Positions 10,142 through 22,899 of a DNA stretch of 64,000 nucleotides are shown piece after piece. Numbering within the stretch: position 1 is the first letter of the stretch; every line of letters starts with the position of its first letter. The stretch comes from Nautilus pompilius (lineage: Eukaryota; Mollusca; Cephalopoda; Nautilida; Nautilidae), in assembly GCA_018389105.1 (NCBI GenBank), contig JACATO010002187.1, positions 584,001-648,000 on the forward strand. Reading direction: 5' to 3'. The position numbers and the translations under genes are program-made. The notes under the pieces are model-generated. The model was not told where the DNA came from, did no database searches, and saw nothing but the letters and a program-made list of their open reading frames with translations.

Positions 10142-11470
10142 CAGTCGAGCCCCGCGTAATCGCGGTTCGGCATTCGCGGCCCCGGTTATTCGCGGAATTT
10201 TCCTTAGAACCTAACCAATAATTGTTCGTGGAAACCCCCGCTTATTCGCGGAATCGCAGATATCTTCCGAGATTTTTTTATGGCTTTTTTCGTGGCAATA
10301 TATTTTTTTTCACGCTTTTTAACGCTAAATTATTAACAACAATATAATTTACTAATTTTGTAATATAAATACTAACGTAAATTCAGCAAAATATCAATAT
10401 AAAATAAAACGATATTGGCTGGAGGTTTGAAAGCAGCCAATCGGAGAGCGTTATTCATTTCTCCTCGCTGCTGATTGGCTGCTGCCCACGTGGCGCTGTC
10501 TCAGGCAGATGCAGCCCAGCATCATCCCAGTTTACCGCGTGTAGCTATCTCGAGTGTTTCTTTGAGTGTTGTGTTTTTCGTAGCGTGTTTCTTAAAGTCC
10601 TAAGATGCCGCCCAAACGCCCTGCACCTTCTAAGGACATGGAAAAAGAAACCCTCAACGCATGCTGGAAGAAGGTGTGGCCAGAGTGTGTCCCTGACTAC
10701 AAGGGCTTCTCACCTGAAGAAATTCAGCACGAGGCGGTCGACAAGGCGGTGAGACTGGCAAAGGTACTTGGTGGCGAAGGTTTTGACGACATCACGCAAG
10801 ATGAGGTCAACAACTCCATCGATGCCCACTCTGAACCGCTGACGGACGAGGATTTGTTGGAGTTGACGAAGTCTGCCAGCGAAGAGGAGGAGGAAGCGAC
10901 AGATCCAGAGCAAGAGGAGGAGAGCCTGACACTGGCACGTCTGTCCGACCTTATGAGGACAGCAGAGGAGTTTCAAGGGAAGGCTGAAGCATGGGATCCC
11001 TGTATGGTTCGGTCTCTCCAATTTAAAAATGCCATCGATGCTGCCATGCAGACATATAAAACCCTCCTCACCACCATGGAGAAACAGCGACAGAAACTTC
11101 CCATCACGATGTTCCTCAAGCCCACCAAGAAAGCCTTGCACGAAGATACGACTCCTCCAGAAGAATAGGCGCCACCTAAGGAGCTTTAAATCCTCTGCTT
11201 TGCTGTGCAATCATTATCTTCATCGTACTGCCCAGCTTATTCATCATCATCATCATCTTCAATCAATATCATTCATTATTGGTGAGTACCCGTACATTTT
11301 ACTGTATTTTAAATTAAATTATTATTATTTATTTACTTATATATTTTACGTTATATTTTGACGTTTATAGGCATTTTAGGCATTTTTATTGGCCACGTCC
11401 AATATTCGCGGTTTTTCACTCTTCGCGGGTGCTCAAGGGACGTAACCCCGCGAATACCGGGGGACAACTG
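10142..11470 (+). mobile_element. Tigger/pogo deletion derivative with terminal inverted repeats
   Basis: The left end CAGTCGAGCCCCGCGTAATC and the reverse complement of the right end CAGTTGTCCCCCGGTATTCG are the typical imperfect repeats of Tigger elements. They continue inward as several copies of ATTCGCGG-type motifs. A TA target duplication precedes the left end (10140-10141). The right-hand TA has become TC. At about 1.3 kb it is half the size of an autonomous Tigger, and it carries one intact ORF for the N-terminus plus tail of the transposase. Confidence 0.85.
10605..11168 (+). CDS. Tigger transposase tail ORF lacking DNA-binding and DDE domains
   Basis: An intact 187-codon ORF with ATG at 10605 and TAG at 11166-11168. 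The first residues, MPPKRPAPS, look like a Tigger transposase N-terminus. They run straight into the C-terminal region (ETLNACWKKVWPECVPD), then an acidic stretch (residues about 86-105, rich in Glu) and a Lys/Gln-rich helical end. The CENP-B-type helix-turn-helix and the DDE catalytic core, normally some 350 residues between these parts, are absent, most simply through an in-frame internal deletion. The product could not cut DNA. The ORF is richer in GC than its surroundings and has no stop, so the element is recent, or the ORF has been kept. Whether it is expressed is unknown. Confidence 0.75.
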   Translation: MPPKRPAPSKDMEKETLNACWKKVWPECVPDYKGFSPEEIQHEAVDKAVRLAKVLGGEGFDDITQDEVNNSIDAHSEPLTDEDLLELTKSASEEEEEATDPEQEEESLTLARLSDLMRTAEEFQGKAEAWDPCMVRSLQFKNAIDAAMQTYKTLLTTMEKQRQKLPITMFLKPTKKALHEDTTPPEE

Positions 11471-11959
11471 TCCTCACCTGTGGCTCGAGTTCAGATACCG
11501 GTTGCCGCAGCACGGTCTCCTTTCTCACTTTTCTCCCCTCCCCCCCATATGTTTCCTCTTCATCCAAAGGATTTCGAAGGAGACGACTGGCTGAAGGTGT
11601 GGAGAGCCCCTCCCTCTCTAATAAATGAGAACAGTTCATCTGGCCCCTCTCTGGTCGTTAGCATGTGTGTTACTTAATATCATGGCAGACTGTTTATAAA
11701 ATACTGAGTTGGGGCGTCTCTGTCTGCTGAAACCAATTCAGGCACTGATGAATAACCCTGACCTCGGTTGTTCCCAGGTAGAAAGTCTAATATATATATT
11801 TTTTGCCACTACCTGGATATTGTGTTAGTGGTTAACCACAGGTGTTGAGAAAACAACAGTGCGGTTTAGTCGGAGGTGGGGGCGAGAGTGAGTAGATTCT
11901 TCACTATGCTCCTATTGTGTGTCAGCTTAGAGTTGGGAAATGTGCCGTGATCCGTTGGA

Positions 11960-12110
11960 AGTTTTCATTCTGTTGCCGCCCCGCCACCCGACCAGACTGG
12001 ACTGACAGGTGTTTTGTCTTCAGCAGTCAACCTGGCTGGCCCAGCTGCACTTCTGTTCATGGAATCGATCCCCGGGTCTCTGACCGACGACTTATGAGAA
12101 AGAGGGGAAT
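11960..12110 (-). repeat. tRNA-derived SINE head, decayed
   Basis: Read on the minus strand, 12100-12055 gives GTCGGTCAGAGACCCGGGGA followed by TCGATTCC. This has the spacing of an anticodon arm plus a B box of a polymerase III promoter. No complete cloverleaf can be folded by eye, so this is a SINE piece and not a tRNA gene. Confidence 0.35.
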
Positions 12111-13149
12111 CCCAAATTAGCCATGAAAATCACTGAAATTTTATTAGAATTTAAAATGTTTTTTTTTTTTTTTAAATTTATATTTACCTAAAATAAACAA
12201 TAATTTAAATTAAATTTCCGTGTGAGATATAAGATGCGTACAACAACCGCCGCATCAAGACAACTAATAGACTGAAATACGCTAACTAGATACCTGTTGG
12301 GTCTGGGAGGAGCGAGCAGGAAGGAGACTGCTGCCTACTTGTTTCTTTGTTTTGTTTTCGGTTGGTTGGCCGATGTGAATAAACGAGTGAGTGACCAGTA
12401 TTATTCTTTATCCATGCAGTCCTATCAGAGCTACTCCTGTAAAGTGTGACACGGATATCCGCTAAAAAGCAATCTTTAATACACTGATCAAAACAATATA
12501 AAAGTAATTTATATGAGACCTCTTCCATGACTGTTTACAGTTGCCTTTGTTATTGCAGGTGGTGTCTGACCCTTCAACTCTTTGTCACCCCAACCTGACT
12601 ATCCTGTTGCTTAGTCTTTGGGTGGAGTGTATCTGCAAATGCTGTCAGGTGATTTCAAAATTGCTTAACAGTGGTCAAATTTGGTGTAAAACTTGTCACA
12701 AATGTTCGCATAATAAGGTTAAAAAATATTGAAAGTATGGTGCTTCGATGATGATTTACGGATGAGCAATGATGCTTACAGCCATAACCATAGCTAGGCT
12801 TTGGATTTGGAGTAGACAGCTAGATGCTACTGCTGAACCTGGTGTAACACAAAGAAGCAGGTGGTTCAATTTAAGAAAAACTTGGTAGGTGCCACAGCAA
12901 CACTGACAGTCACTATAACCATTGCACCACCTATGTGGTTCAATGTAACCACACTGTGTCAGCATGTAACATCTAGAACAAATTGTAGCAGGTTCGTGGG
13001 AGCTGTATCTAAACCAGACCAGACCAGACGAGACGACTGTACTAACTGCTACACCCTGCTACTCTACACACTATAAATGTCCAGTATTCCATGGCCCCCT
13101 AACACTGTAAGCAGATTAGAGTGAGCTAAGACTCACCTGTATTAGACTA

Positions 13150-13670
13150 CAAAACAAAATAAAGCCAGGTTCTTTTTCTGGTGAGAGTAAATTCAATCTT
13201 CACTCTGCTGATGATCATTTACATGTTTGGAGAGAAGTAAACCAATGTGATGCTGACTGCATTGGGTTAAGATAGAGACCGTTTGGAGTGGCATGTCACG
13301 TGACTACAAAAAGGTGAACCATTCCTCATTGGAAATGTCACACTTTAGCATTATCCAAGTGGGTCCATCAGACTTGTCATCATCCTATTTGTACAAAGTC
13401 ACTCACAGTAATTTGTTTACCTTAGTGGACAATAATGCAACATCCTCCCCAGCCCTTCCTGTTCTCTCAAATAGGGTATGTTTAATGAAATGAGCTGTCT
13501 TGTGTGCTTCTGGGACCATTTCTGAACTGTGTCGAGCCTTGACTGAAGAGTGGAAACCCACTGTCCCAACAGTGCGTCGAACATCCGGGGAACAGCACAA
13601 GACCCAGGTGCAACACCATGGTGAGCCGTGCCCCTGCCAAAGGCTGCGACTTCAAGATGTGTGGGTAGTG
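13150..13670 (+). mobile_element. Tc1-like transposase remnant with a lost catalytic Asp
   Basis: Conceptual + strand translation gives FSGESKFNLHSADDHLHVWR at 13172-13230. Functional relatives have FSDES here, so the first catalytic Asp is replaced by Gly. Near 13420-13470 is VDNNATSSPALPV, the relic of the second Asp block. At 13500-13620 is a C-terminal stretch with ELCRALTEEW and a degraded arginine-rich end. Stops and frameshifts separate the blocks and terminal repeats were not found. It is an old dead copy. Confidence 0.65.
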
Positions 13671-14041
13671 ACTGTTGGTCACTCACTAAATGCATCAAAC
13701 AGTGTCGAAATATTGCACAGATTCTACTCTGATTGGACCATTATTTTAATTGTGTGTAAATAGATTTGTACAGTTTACTTGCAGAAAACAATCCTATATT
13801 ATTTTGTTAAGTATAAGACTGTGTTCATATTCTCAAATGAGAATTTTCTCATTAAAATTATCATAAACCAGCCAGAGTACCTGGCGCTGCATTGGTTGGG
13901 GGGTGGCTTTTATAAGAAAAAAGGTGTAATATCAGTTTGAAAAACAGAAATTTTATTTGTTTAAATGCACAGTCATTGAATGATCATTGAATTGTTGCTA
14001 ATGATACATTTATTAACATTCTATAAGCTGTACACTTAAAT

Positions 14042-14326
14042 TTAACTTTGTACCATAAGAGTCTCTTTATAAACAATGTTTTTAGTTTTTCCTTGGGATG
14101 AAAGGCAAAACAGGTTTTTGTTTTGGCCAACTCTTGAACATCCAATATACAGTTGCCTATGGGAAAAGCAGGGACCATCCAAATTGAGGCCAACAACTCT
14201 TAGTGATTGCCTTTGTGCATTATTGATGGTCATAGCAAAGCTGAGTTTTATAGGGAACCGGATTCTCTTGAATTCAAAAGGAATAAGGCCAGGCTCTGGT
14301 ATCCTGGGATCCCGAGGTACTGTCAT
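14042..14326 (-). pseudogene. Helitron helicase C-terminal fragment
   Basis: Ninety-four minus-strand codons match the end of the PIF1-like helicase of Helitron rolling-circle transposons. They contain IPFEFKRIRFPIKLSFAMT, then INNAQRQSLRVVGLNL and LYIGCSRVG (helicase motifs V and VI, normally near INKSQGQTL and YVALSRV), then a KTKNIVYKE tail. The Lys-Ser of the motif is replaced here. No Rep nuclease part is present. The next 250 bases to the right (14345-14600) carry a repeat-like sequence with no ORF. Confidence 0.75.
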
Positions 14327-15734
14327 TATAATTTGAGGCTTCTCAGTTGCCTATTTTGAATGAGTGCAGTGAATTAAGTGTAACCTATAAAGCTTTAGAA
14401 AAGTGGCCTTTGGTGGCATCAAAATGGCCTTCAAGGCCAGCGTGCAGTAGCTTAAAAACTTGTCCAGATTCTGAAGTACCTACACCCAAAATTTGAGGCC
14501 ACTAGGGGCTATGGTTTGGCTGTGAAAGAGTAACGGACAAACGCACAAAGGCACAAATACACAAACACTTGAAAACATGTATTAGATTTTACCATAAACA
14601 TCCATAGTCAAATCTCATTAACATACATTTCTAACAGCACTCTTTAAAAATATGATACAAAGCAACCAAAAGCACCATCACAACATGGTGTTTGCTTGCT
14701 TTTAAAATTACTTTCTAAACCTAATGAACTTTCACTTTGGCACACTTTATCTGTCCTGGACCATACCCTGAGGAAGGTGACTAATTCATTTATTAAATAT
14801 AAAATGATAGGAGTCCAGTCAAACTAATTCTTTGCTTTCTAAGATATGATACTAACAAGTGTCCATAGAAATTATAGTCTAGGGGAGATAATAGCTATGC
14901 TCCGATTTTACACAGGTAATTATTATTTAATTGTGAACTTTTTTCGATGTGTTACACATTTTGCTGAAATTTAAGAAAAAAAGAACAATTCTACAACAAT
15001 ACAAATATAAAATTGCAATATTGTTAATTTAGCAAAAACATGCAAATCTTGCAAGAATGAATGTTAGAAATTAACATAGGGGGTGATAATCCATGTTTTA
15101 ACTTTGTGACTAGTTTCGTGAACTTTTTTGGATAAAAAAATGAAGATAATAAAATTATAAAAATAAAACTATCGCATAAATTATGTAAAAAAAAACAAAC
15201 AAACTTATTGTTCTACAAAAGTAAAAGAATAATACAAGATTAACTAAGAAAGGAAAATATTTAACATTGCAGAAATGCTATTTACTTGCCAAGATTTTTT
15301 TGAATATATCACTATTTTGATAAGATTAAGGTAAAAGTAGTTATCAAGTTAGTTAATTAATTTGAAAACAAAAAACAATCTAATTTAAATTCAAAAGAAA
15401 ACTATTTTTGTTGTTTTATTTTACTACAGTAAGTCAAAAAGTATAATCTCTTCTCATAACTTATCTCCCCTGCATTCACTTGCGAAAGGCAATTACAGAG
15501 CGCCACAAATTCTATTTCCGGGTCATTCGTTATTATTCTCTTCATATTTCAGTACATTTGGGAAAGAGATATTGTGCTGCTGTTGCGTGTCACAACCGAC
15601 TACAACAGCGCGGCAATAGATGGGAAGGGGTGGGGGTGGGGATATTACGCTTCATAGATGCTGACAAGTCTCTGGAGCAAATCGGGGGGAAGTACATCAG
15701 CCTGGAGAAGCAAGTGTGGCCTGACAGGTGCAAA

Positions 15735-15800
15735 CATTAAAGCTTAGATTTGAATCCCTGGCTCTGTCGACAGTCCGACTACACGTTGATGTCGTTAATG
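15735..15800 (-). repeat. tRNA-derived SINE head, decayed
   Basis: The minus strand reads GTCGGACTGTCGACAGAGCC followed by AGGGATTCAAATC, an anticodon-arm-like segment with a B-box relic. It is similar in layout to the piece at 11960-12110. Confidence 0.4.
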
Positions 15801-16676
15801 TCACATTTGTAACACTAACTTATTCAGTGGTTATATTCCCTGTCCACGCATACCGTTTTGTTAGAATTGGGTTTTAGGAAACCCAGAAAAATTAAAGGCC
15901 TGGCTTTGCTCGTGGCGCCACCGCCCTGAACTGAGTAGAGTTGAGGCGGCAGCCAAGAATTCTGTGTAATTACCCCCCACGCCATCCTTGGTCTCGCACC
16001 AGGTAAAGGTTGGCTTCAATCGCAAAGAAATTCCGGCAAATCAATCTGAGAGCACAAATGTATTTACCATCTTTCGCTGACTGGACTACACGGAAGTTAG
16101 GAAAGTTATGGGAGATAACTCCTACATTACTGACCTCCAGATTGAGGGCATCACATAGTTGTTCGATATACATTGGTCTGCTATTAAATAGGTATAATTT
16201 AAAACATGGTAATGGTTTGTAAGACGACCCTTTATACGATATAACACTTACCAGAAGTAAACAGCTTTTCTAAATTTGGAAAATTTTTTTCAGGTTAAAT
16301 TTAAAACGATTTTCCTAAAAGTGCTGTAATATACAATAAAATTACACTTTTAAATGTTGTATTTGTTTTTCTGACTTATTTGTTCAAGATATTCTAACTT
16401 TTTCAGATAGTTATTAATTACATTAATTAGAAAAGTTAAAAACTCAAATGAAACAACAATTGGTGACATCATTTCTAATGCAACATTATCCATATCCAAA
16501 TTAAATAAAATTGCGACTGCTGACATGCATTACTAAGATGTCAAAGCATACTGAATATTAACAGGAAAGTAATTTTGTAAAAAAACACTAGTATACAGAT
16601 TATTATACTCCAAGCTGTTGCTACATATTTGCTCACTATATTTTTGTTACATTTCAAATTATTTTTTATACTTGTA

Positions 16677-16974
16677 CAGGGTGATCAAAAAAGTAACTAT
16701 GCAGTGGAAAATTTATGTTTTTATTTCAGTATTTCACTACATTAACTCTTACAATTATTACAATAAATGCTGAAAATGAGCCCCACCCACACATAAACAT
16801 TTGTTTATATTCTCTAAAATGTTATGCAATTCTTCGGGTTTCGCTTTTGTAAATCTACTGCCAACACCTGTTTGTCATTTTGGGAACTACAGTACAAGAC
16901 AACAAAGCACAAGGAGAGGAATCAAAAATGATTACAAATATACTCCATTGCATAGTTACCTTCTGATCACCCTG
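16677..16974. mobile_element. MITE of mariner type, about 298 bp
   Basis: The left end CAGGGTGATCAAAAAAGTAA and the reverse complement of the right end CAGGGTGATCAGAAGGTAAC form terminal inverted repeats. They stay alignable for about 35 bases (...CTATGCAGTGG against ...CTATGCAATGG). A TA precedes the left end (16675-16676). The right flank is TT, one change from TA. There is no transposase, so it depended on an element elsewhere. Confidence 0.8.
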
Positions 16975-16999
16975 TTGGTTGATCTATCAATAAAAATAT

Positions 17000-19900
17000 T
17001 TTTTTTTTAAACATAAAAAAAAAAAAAACAAACAAACTCAAGATCTATTTGAAGGTTCCTATTTACCAGTTTGACTTAGCCAGTGAAACTAGGAATTGTT
17101 TAAATACAGCACAAGGTCTATCACAGTTGTTTCCCTGTCTGTAAAAACTAACTTTTTTTTTCAGACTTACACATTACATAAATTTGTATAATTTCCATTT
17201 GAACTGCAGTTACAAAGTACATTTGGAATGACAGTATTACTACTGAAAATTTTGTTTGTATATTGTAATAAAACAAATTTAAAAAATTTTTTTTCATTTT
17301 CTCTAAAATTAATAATACAATTTCATTTATTTTTTATTTTAAAATGCAAAATCTTTTAAAGATACTGACACGTAAAACCTTTTAATACAATTTCTGCAAT
17401 GGTCTGTGAACACTTATTTTGTACTTCGAAACAAAACAGTAAATTACTATTAAATCAGAGTTCTCAAATAATATTTAGCATAAAGGAATGCTCAATGAAT
17501 AAGTTAAAATTTGTAAAAGGTTATCTCATCTTCTAATCATGATAGTGACATTATACACAAGCACTGGTAGGTAAGCAGCAGGTTATCAGTCTTATCAACA
17601 GTATGTGCAAAGCAGAAATAAAAGTAATATTTTACCATGGTTGGCTGTGCCGGCATAAAGGCACCCTGCCTGCATTACACAGTGAGGTTTCTCTACTAAG
17701 TGATCCTGGGTGGACCATGTGCCCGAAAGCAGCCACGTCACTAAAGCTGATACTGTACGGAAAGTGATTACCCACCTGTTCTTGTTGCATTGGGCATGAT
17801 TGGTCAAAATACTAGAAAGTCTCTTACACTGGATATCTCGCAGATGCCCGGTGAGAGGTTCTGAACCATTCTCCACCACTACCTACGGCAATTGGCTGAC
17901 TTTTTTTTCTTTTTCCATAGTGTGTGTTGACTTAAAAGCATGAATGCACCACATTAATTTTTATATATTTCCCCATATAGTTGTGCGTGGAAACAAATAC
18001 AAAACAAAATTACTTCTTAAACTTGTTTATAATGCCACCTGAAATTAGTATGCAGATTTGTCATAATCTGATGCAGGAGTTCTGACAAACCTATTTATAA
18101 AATCTAAAGCATAATGTAAAGACAAACTTCACATCCATCAGTATTCAAGTAATGATAGTTTTACCATAAATATTAATGCCTACAAGTATATTAATATTGT
18201 ATATAATTAGATAAAGAAAAAAAATCCAAATTTAACTTAATTACTTTAAAATTATGTTAGTATGGTAGGCACAGATATCGATTTATAGTTTAAAATCATA
18301 TTTTGATGGCAGTGCTCTTTTTGATTTTTTGCTGATAACTTCTTTAGTTACCAGATTTGTCTTTTAAGAATTTGTAGGGAAAATGTTCAGAGTAAGAAAA
18401 ATTTGTTGTGTACAAACATCTTATGAAAAGTTATGCATTATTATTATTATAACATTGTTCTGTTATTAGTATATTATTAGTAACTACTTTACAAAGTTTA
18501 CATAAATTTTTATTACATTTTTTATAACCTTCAGAAATTTATTACTAATGTCATATGCAGTAACTTTACAACATTTTCTCATGCATGCATAAATATTTTT
18601 ACTTACTATGAAGGAAATAAGGAAAATGACTTCTGTTGACTTAGTGTCTTTGGAAAACTGTACCAAGACCTGCTTAGTAACTTATGAGTGAGTTGCTAAA
18701 CTTCAAGGTTCAAACCATGAAATTCCTTTAAAAAAAAACAAAAAAACAGATGATAATTTTCTGTAGGGCATGACATGGACATTTCTATTATGCTTTCTGA
18801 GTTGAACATGTTAGCAAAAAACTCATGAAAACTAGCTGGCATTATTCAAATTTTGGATATCTGCTTATTCCAGATAAATTTGTAGTTATTTTTAGTATAA
18901 TTCTCCTTAGATGCTGGCATTTACTCTCCAATGTTAACCAGTTTTGTTAATTTGAACTGAAAATAGCGAATGACAACAAGTTTTTTTTTTGAAAATTACG
19001 AGTTTTATATGATTCACCTCAGCATTATACAGGGATTTTTTTGGTAAAGTTTTCTACTTGAATAATAAAGTTTTGTGAAATACCAACATCATTAAATTAC
19101 GTAATGTATCATTTGTATAGATTCTTCTCCTATAAAGACTAATTCTTCAGTTATTTGTATTTCTTTCCCTTTATTTTATCAAACATATTACACATTTGTT
19201 GTAGTAATATCTTGGAGGCTATTTTTACTAATATTTGGGCAAGAAATAGGCAGAACAAATTAAATGCAGTTAAATGTAAATATTTTTAATGATATTTGCA
19301 AAAATGAATATTAAAACTAAGATACATTTATTGGATTTTTTAAAATTTCTGTTTTACATGCAGTAAAGTATGTTAAAAATAGATATAAGTTGTAATTTTC
19401 AGAAAGACAACAGGAAAGCAAACAACCATATTTTATGATTTTATTAAGGTACATGCTCCAAGCATGGGTTATGATTTTATTTATGCATCAGTGTGTCTGA
19501 TGATATTTTGATTTTAGGATTTTTTTTTTTCTTTACCAAAGTTGATGGTATTTTGTCTCTTTCTGCAGCTGTGATTAGAGGCTTCAAGCTGGATGCCAAA
19601 CACAAAATAAAAAACAAACAATTCTGGATCATACACACTCATTTTGAGTAAGTTGCATATTCAAGATAATCTTGAGTTATTTTTAGCAACTGATTCTAAA
19701 ATGCTTCTAACTGAAATGATTTGGATTTTACAGGTCTGTAATTAACAGCACTGAAAATAAATATAACATCAGATCTTACATTTTAATGCTCAAGAACTGA
19801 CAAAACACTTCCTGTTCAGGAACCAGCATGCATTAGTTTTTATGAAGATTCAGAAACAACTTTCCTAATTCTCTTTGTTATACGACACAATTACTTATAC

Positions 19901-20350
19901 CAAGTATTATTTGGGTACTCAATCTTTCTTATAATATTTACCTAGGCTGTGATAAAGACCATCAAAATAGGGGGATAAAAATTAGATTTTTTGTTCATGC
20001 TTTATTCCTTATTAGAAAGAAAATTAAGTTGAGATAGTGATAAGCAATTCAATTTTCTAATTAAGAGTTTATACTTAAAGCACTGCAGTCTAATCACTTT
20101 ACTAAGAGTGGCAACTGACATTCCCTGTAAATAAGCAGATCTTCAAATATACTTATCTGAAAAATAAGTAATAAACATAATATTCTGGTTTACAATCTAC
20201 ATTGATCTAAATTCTCCTTAAAAATACTGTGTCAGTGGAAGCTAAGTAGTGGAGCAAAAACAAAATAGTTGCCTGAAATAAGCATGCAAAATGGCACCAA
20301 AGTTAGAGTAAAAATGGTCATGAACTGACATTAGCAGAAAAAGCTTTAAT
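17000..20350. other. AT-rich intergenic, no gene seen
   Basis: Only short ORFs and homopolymer runs. The 94-codon minus-strand frame at 17595-17879 has no ATG-anchored family motif I can recognise. Confidence 0.5.
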
Positions 20351-20379
20351 AATGCGAACACCGCTGACCACAATACAAG

Positions 20380-21250
20380 CTTATAGTTCTTGATATTGAC
20401 CAAACTAAGCAATCCCAATCAAGCTGTTGTGCATTCTTTGACCAGGGCCACTTCCAGCTAATCAAGAGATAGTGAGTGCATTTCGTGACTATAACAGGCC
20501 TCCTCCTAGATTATTCCAAACACATTCATTAAAATTTAAGTTTAGAGATCATGCAAGCCATACCATGCCAAATGTTGTGGACCTGAAGTACAGCTCTGAC
20601 ATGTGGGGCAAGAAATGTAATCCATAATGAAGTTGGGACTTTACTGCTAAGCCAGAATAGGAATGATCACAGGCTCAATGATTTCATTCCTATATCTGGC
20701 AAGATTAGTTCTTCAGCCAACTTAAATGCCAAACCATACCACCAGACTGCCCCCGTTGAGTAATGACTGAGTTAGCAAATTATTCTCCAACTTGTCTCTA
20801 ATTTGTCCATTATTCTTGCCTAGACTCATTGTTAAGAGAAAATGGCAACAGTGGTGCACTCTCCAGTTGTGAGGTTGTGTTGCTCATTGCATCTAGCTTT
20901 TAATGGCAGTGTTAGAAAGATATGCAGCAGTGATATTCTGGATTGCATACCACTAGCATAAAACTTGTTATAAACTGTTAAAATTCTAGGGTTGACCACT
21001 GAAAATTATTTGAGAGAGATTGTGCTATTTAAAAATGGCTTCTACTTGCAAGAGTGACAGGATAATGATGATGAGGGTTGTTACCCTTGGGAAGCCTGAA
21101 TGTGTTCTCTCCATGAAGTAGCCAATCTGATGGTACCTTGTTAGTGACCTATAAATAACAGTGTGATGAACATTGTACTATAAAGCAATATCAGTTCACA
21201 TCATCCCTTCTTGAATCATCCCAATTGCCTGAACCACCTCATATTGCATT
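20380..21250 (-). mobile_element. Tc1/IS630-like transposase remnant
   Basis: On the minus strand, broken frames give blocks typical of an abundant invertebrate Tc1-like family. Near 20820-20900 is a piece reading like RCNEQHNLTTGECTTVAIFS, around the first catalytic region. Near 20590-20710 are the relics of the following strand. Frameshifts are frequent and I could not define the ends. Confidence 0.45.
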
Positions 21251-21479
21251 AAATGCAAAGGGATCTTACACCACATGCATAGCTAGTATACATAGAATGT
21301 TGATAGGACATATGCAAAAATGTACACAGATTAAGTGAGAATATGCAGTTGAGTTTCCAAAACTGTTCCGTTCTGTTCTGGAGATGACTGTAACATTGCA
21401 TGCTATATGAGCAGGTCCTCTTCAATCAGAAGAACACATGAATGTACCAGTCAGGCACTACAAGCTTGGAAATGTCTGT

Positions 21480-22890
21480 TGCTTTATTGTTTTTTTAAGG
21501 AGGTTTATATATTCAATATGAACAGACGAAATGGGAAAACAATGGCGAAAATTTTTGCTTGATCACACGCATCAGTCATCCATGTACTCTCTATGCTTGC
21601 AATACTCATCTAGGTAAACGCTCTACACGCTGAACCTTTCCTTGAGGTACATTTATCCAATTCCAGTGTCCGTTTTCTTCAAGGAAAAAAAGAAAAGGGG
21701 CATTTCTTATAATTTCAAGGATAACATTCCGACAATAAGCTGAAGGTGCTTGTGATTAACAGAAACACAGTTACTAAAAATGATAGTTTATTTACCTTAA
21801 CAGAGTACTACTGTACAGGAAACCACTAAATAAGAATTACTAACGCCATAATGATTAACACTGGCTAAGAAGCCAACCTTGGTATCGCCACTAATATTAT
21901 CAATATTAGCACCTAATTAGCAGATTAAAAAAAAAAAAAAAAAAAAATGCACGGAGTAAATAAGCTTCTACATTCGAGAAAGGGCATCAAATGAAATAGC
22001 AGCCATGTTGTCAAGTCGTTCCGCACCGAATATATAATCTCCACACCGAAGTTTCGTTCTGACCAATCATCTTCACCAGGAGTAACCATCGAAACAGGCG
22101 ATCATCCAAAACAGAACTTTTGGTTAGAGATTAAAAAAAACAAACAAAAAAACAACAAAACAAAACATAAGCGATTGCATACTGATAACTAATTTAATTA
22201 ATGCAGACGTAAATATTCTTTTTTGAAAATAAATCTTTTTCAAAACATTTTCTAAAAGAAATATGTGTTTCAACCAATCAAGGGAAGACTCACACGATAG
22301 CTTTTTCACCTGCCGGTGTAACAGTAAAATTGTTTCCTGTCTCGATTTAAACAGAGTTTTCTATTAATGTGAAATGAAAATCGAACTAAGTAGCACTGAG
22401 TATTTATTTATTATGAACAATTGTAACAAGATGAAATGCTGGAGAGTCTGGTTCCTATGTCCAAGCTGAAAGGCTTTCACGAAAAAACAAAAAACAAAAA
22501 AAACAACAATTAATAGACGAAAATTGTTGGAAGTTTTTGTTTATTAAATGATAGCATTGCTTCATGGATACGATGGAATAATTGCTGCTAGCGTATACAC
22601 GTCTACTTGCATTGGGGGAGGGGGTAGTAATAACTTAACTGTAATTTTCAGGAAAAAAAACCAATACATTAACTTTTGAAGCTTTAATTTCTTTTAGAGG
22701 AGTTTTTTTCTTATTGTCTCCTGTCAATCAACAACAACAAAACCGGTATACACTTTCTAAACACGGATGATAACCAATACAAGTAAATAATAATAATTAA
22801 AAAAACAAAAAAAAACATTATTTTTTATAATAGTGCAGCCATTACAGGAAGAATTTGAAATTAAAAGTATTCTCTCAAAAAGTTTTCCAT
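21480..22890. other. AT-rich gap before the promoter
   Basis: Homopolymer-rich sequence with no supported gene or element. Confidence 0.5.
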
Positions 22891-22899
22891 TAGTCAATA

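Noticed and set aside
13860..13900. Hairpin CAGCCAGAGTACCTGGCGCTG as a Helitron 3' terminus
   Set aside because: The hairpin is near the Helitron helicase piece, but no CTRR end follows at the expected distance on the correct strand.
15540..15740. THAP-like zinc finger (CAAVACHNR...)
   Set aside because: The first two Cys fit, but the downstream Cys-His pair and the conserved Trp/Pro positions do not. The stretch abuts a SINE piece.
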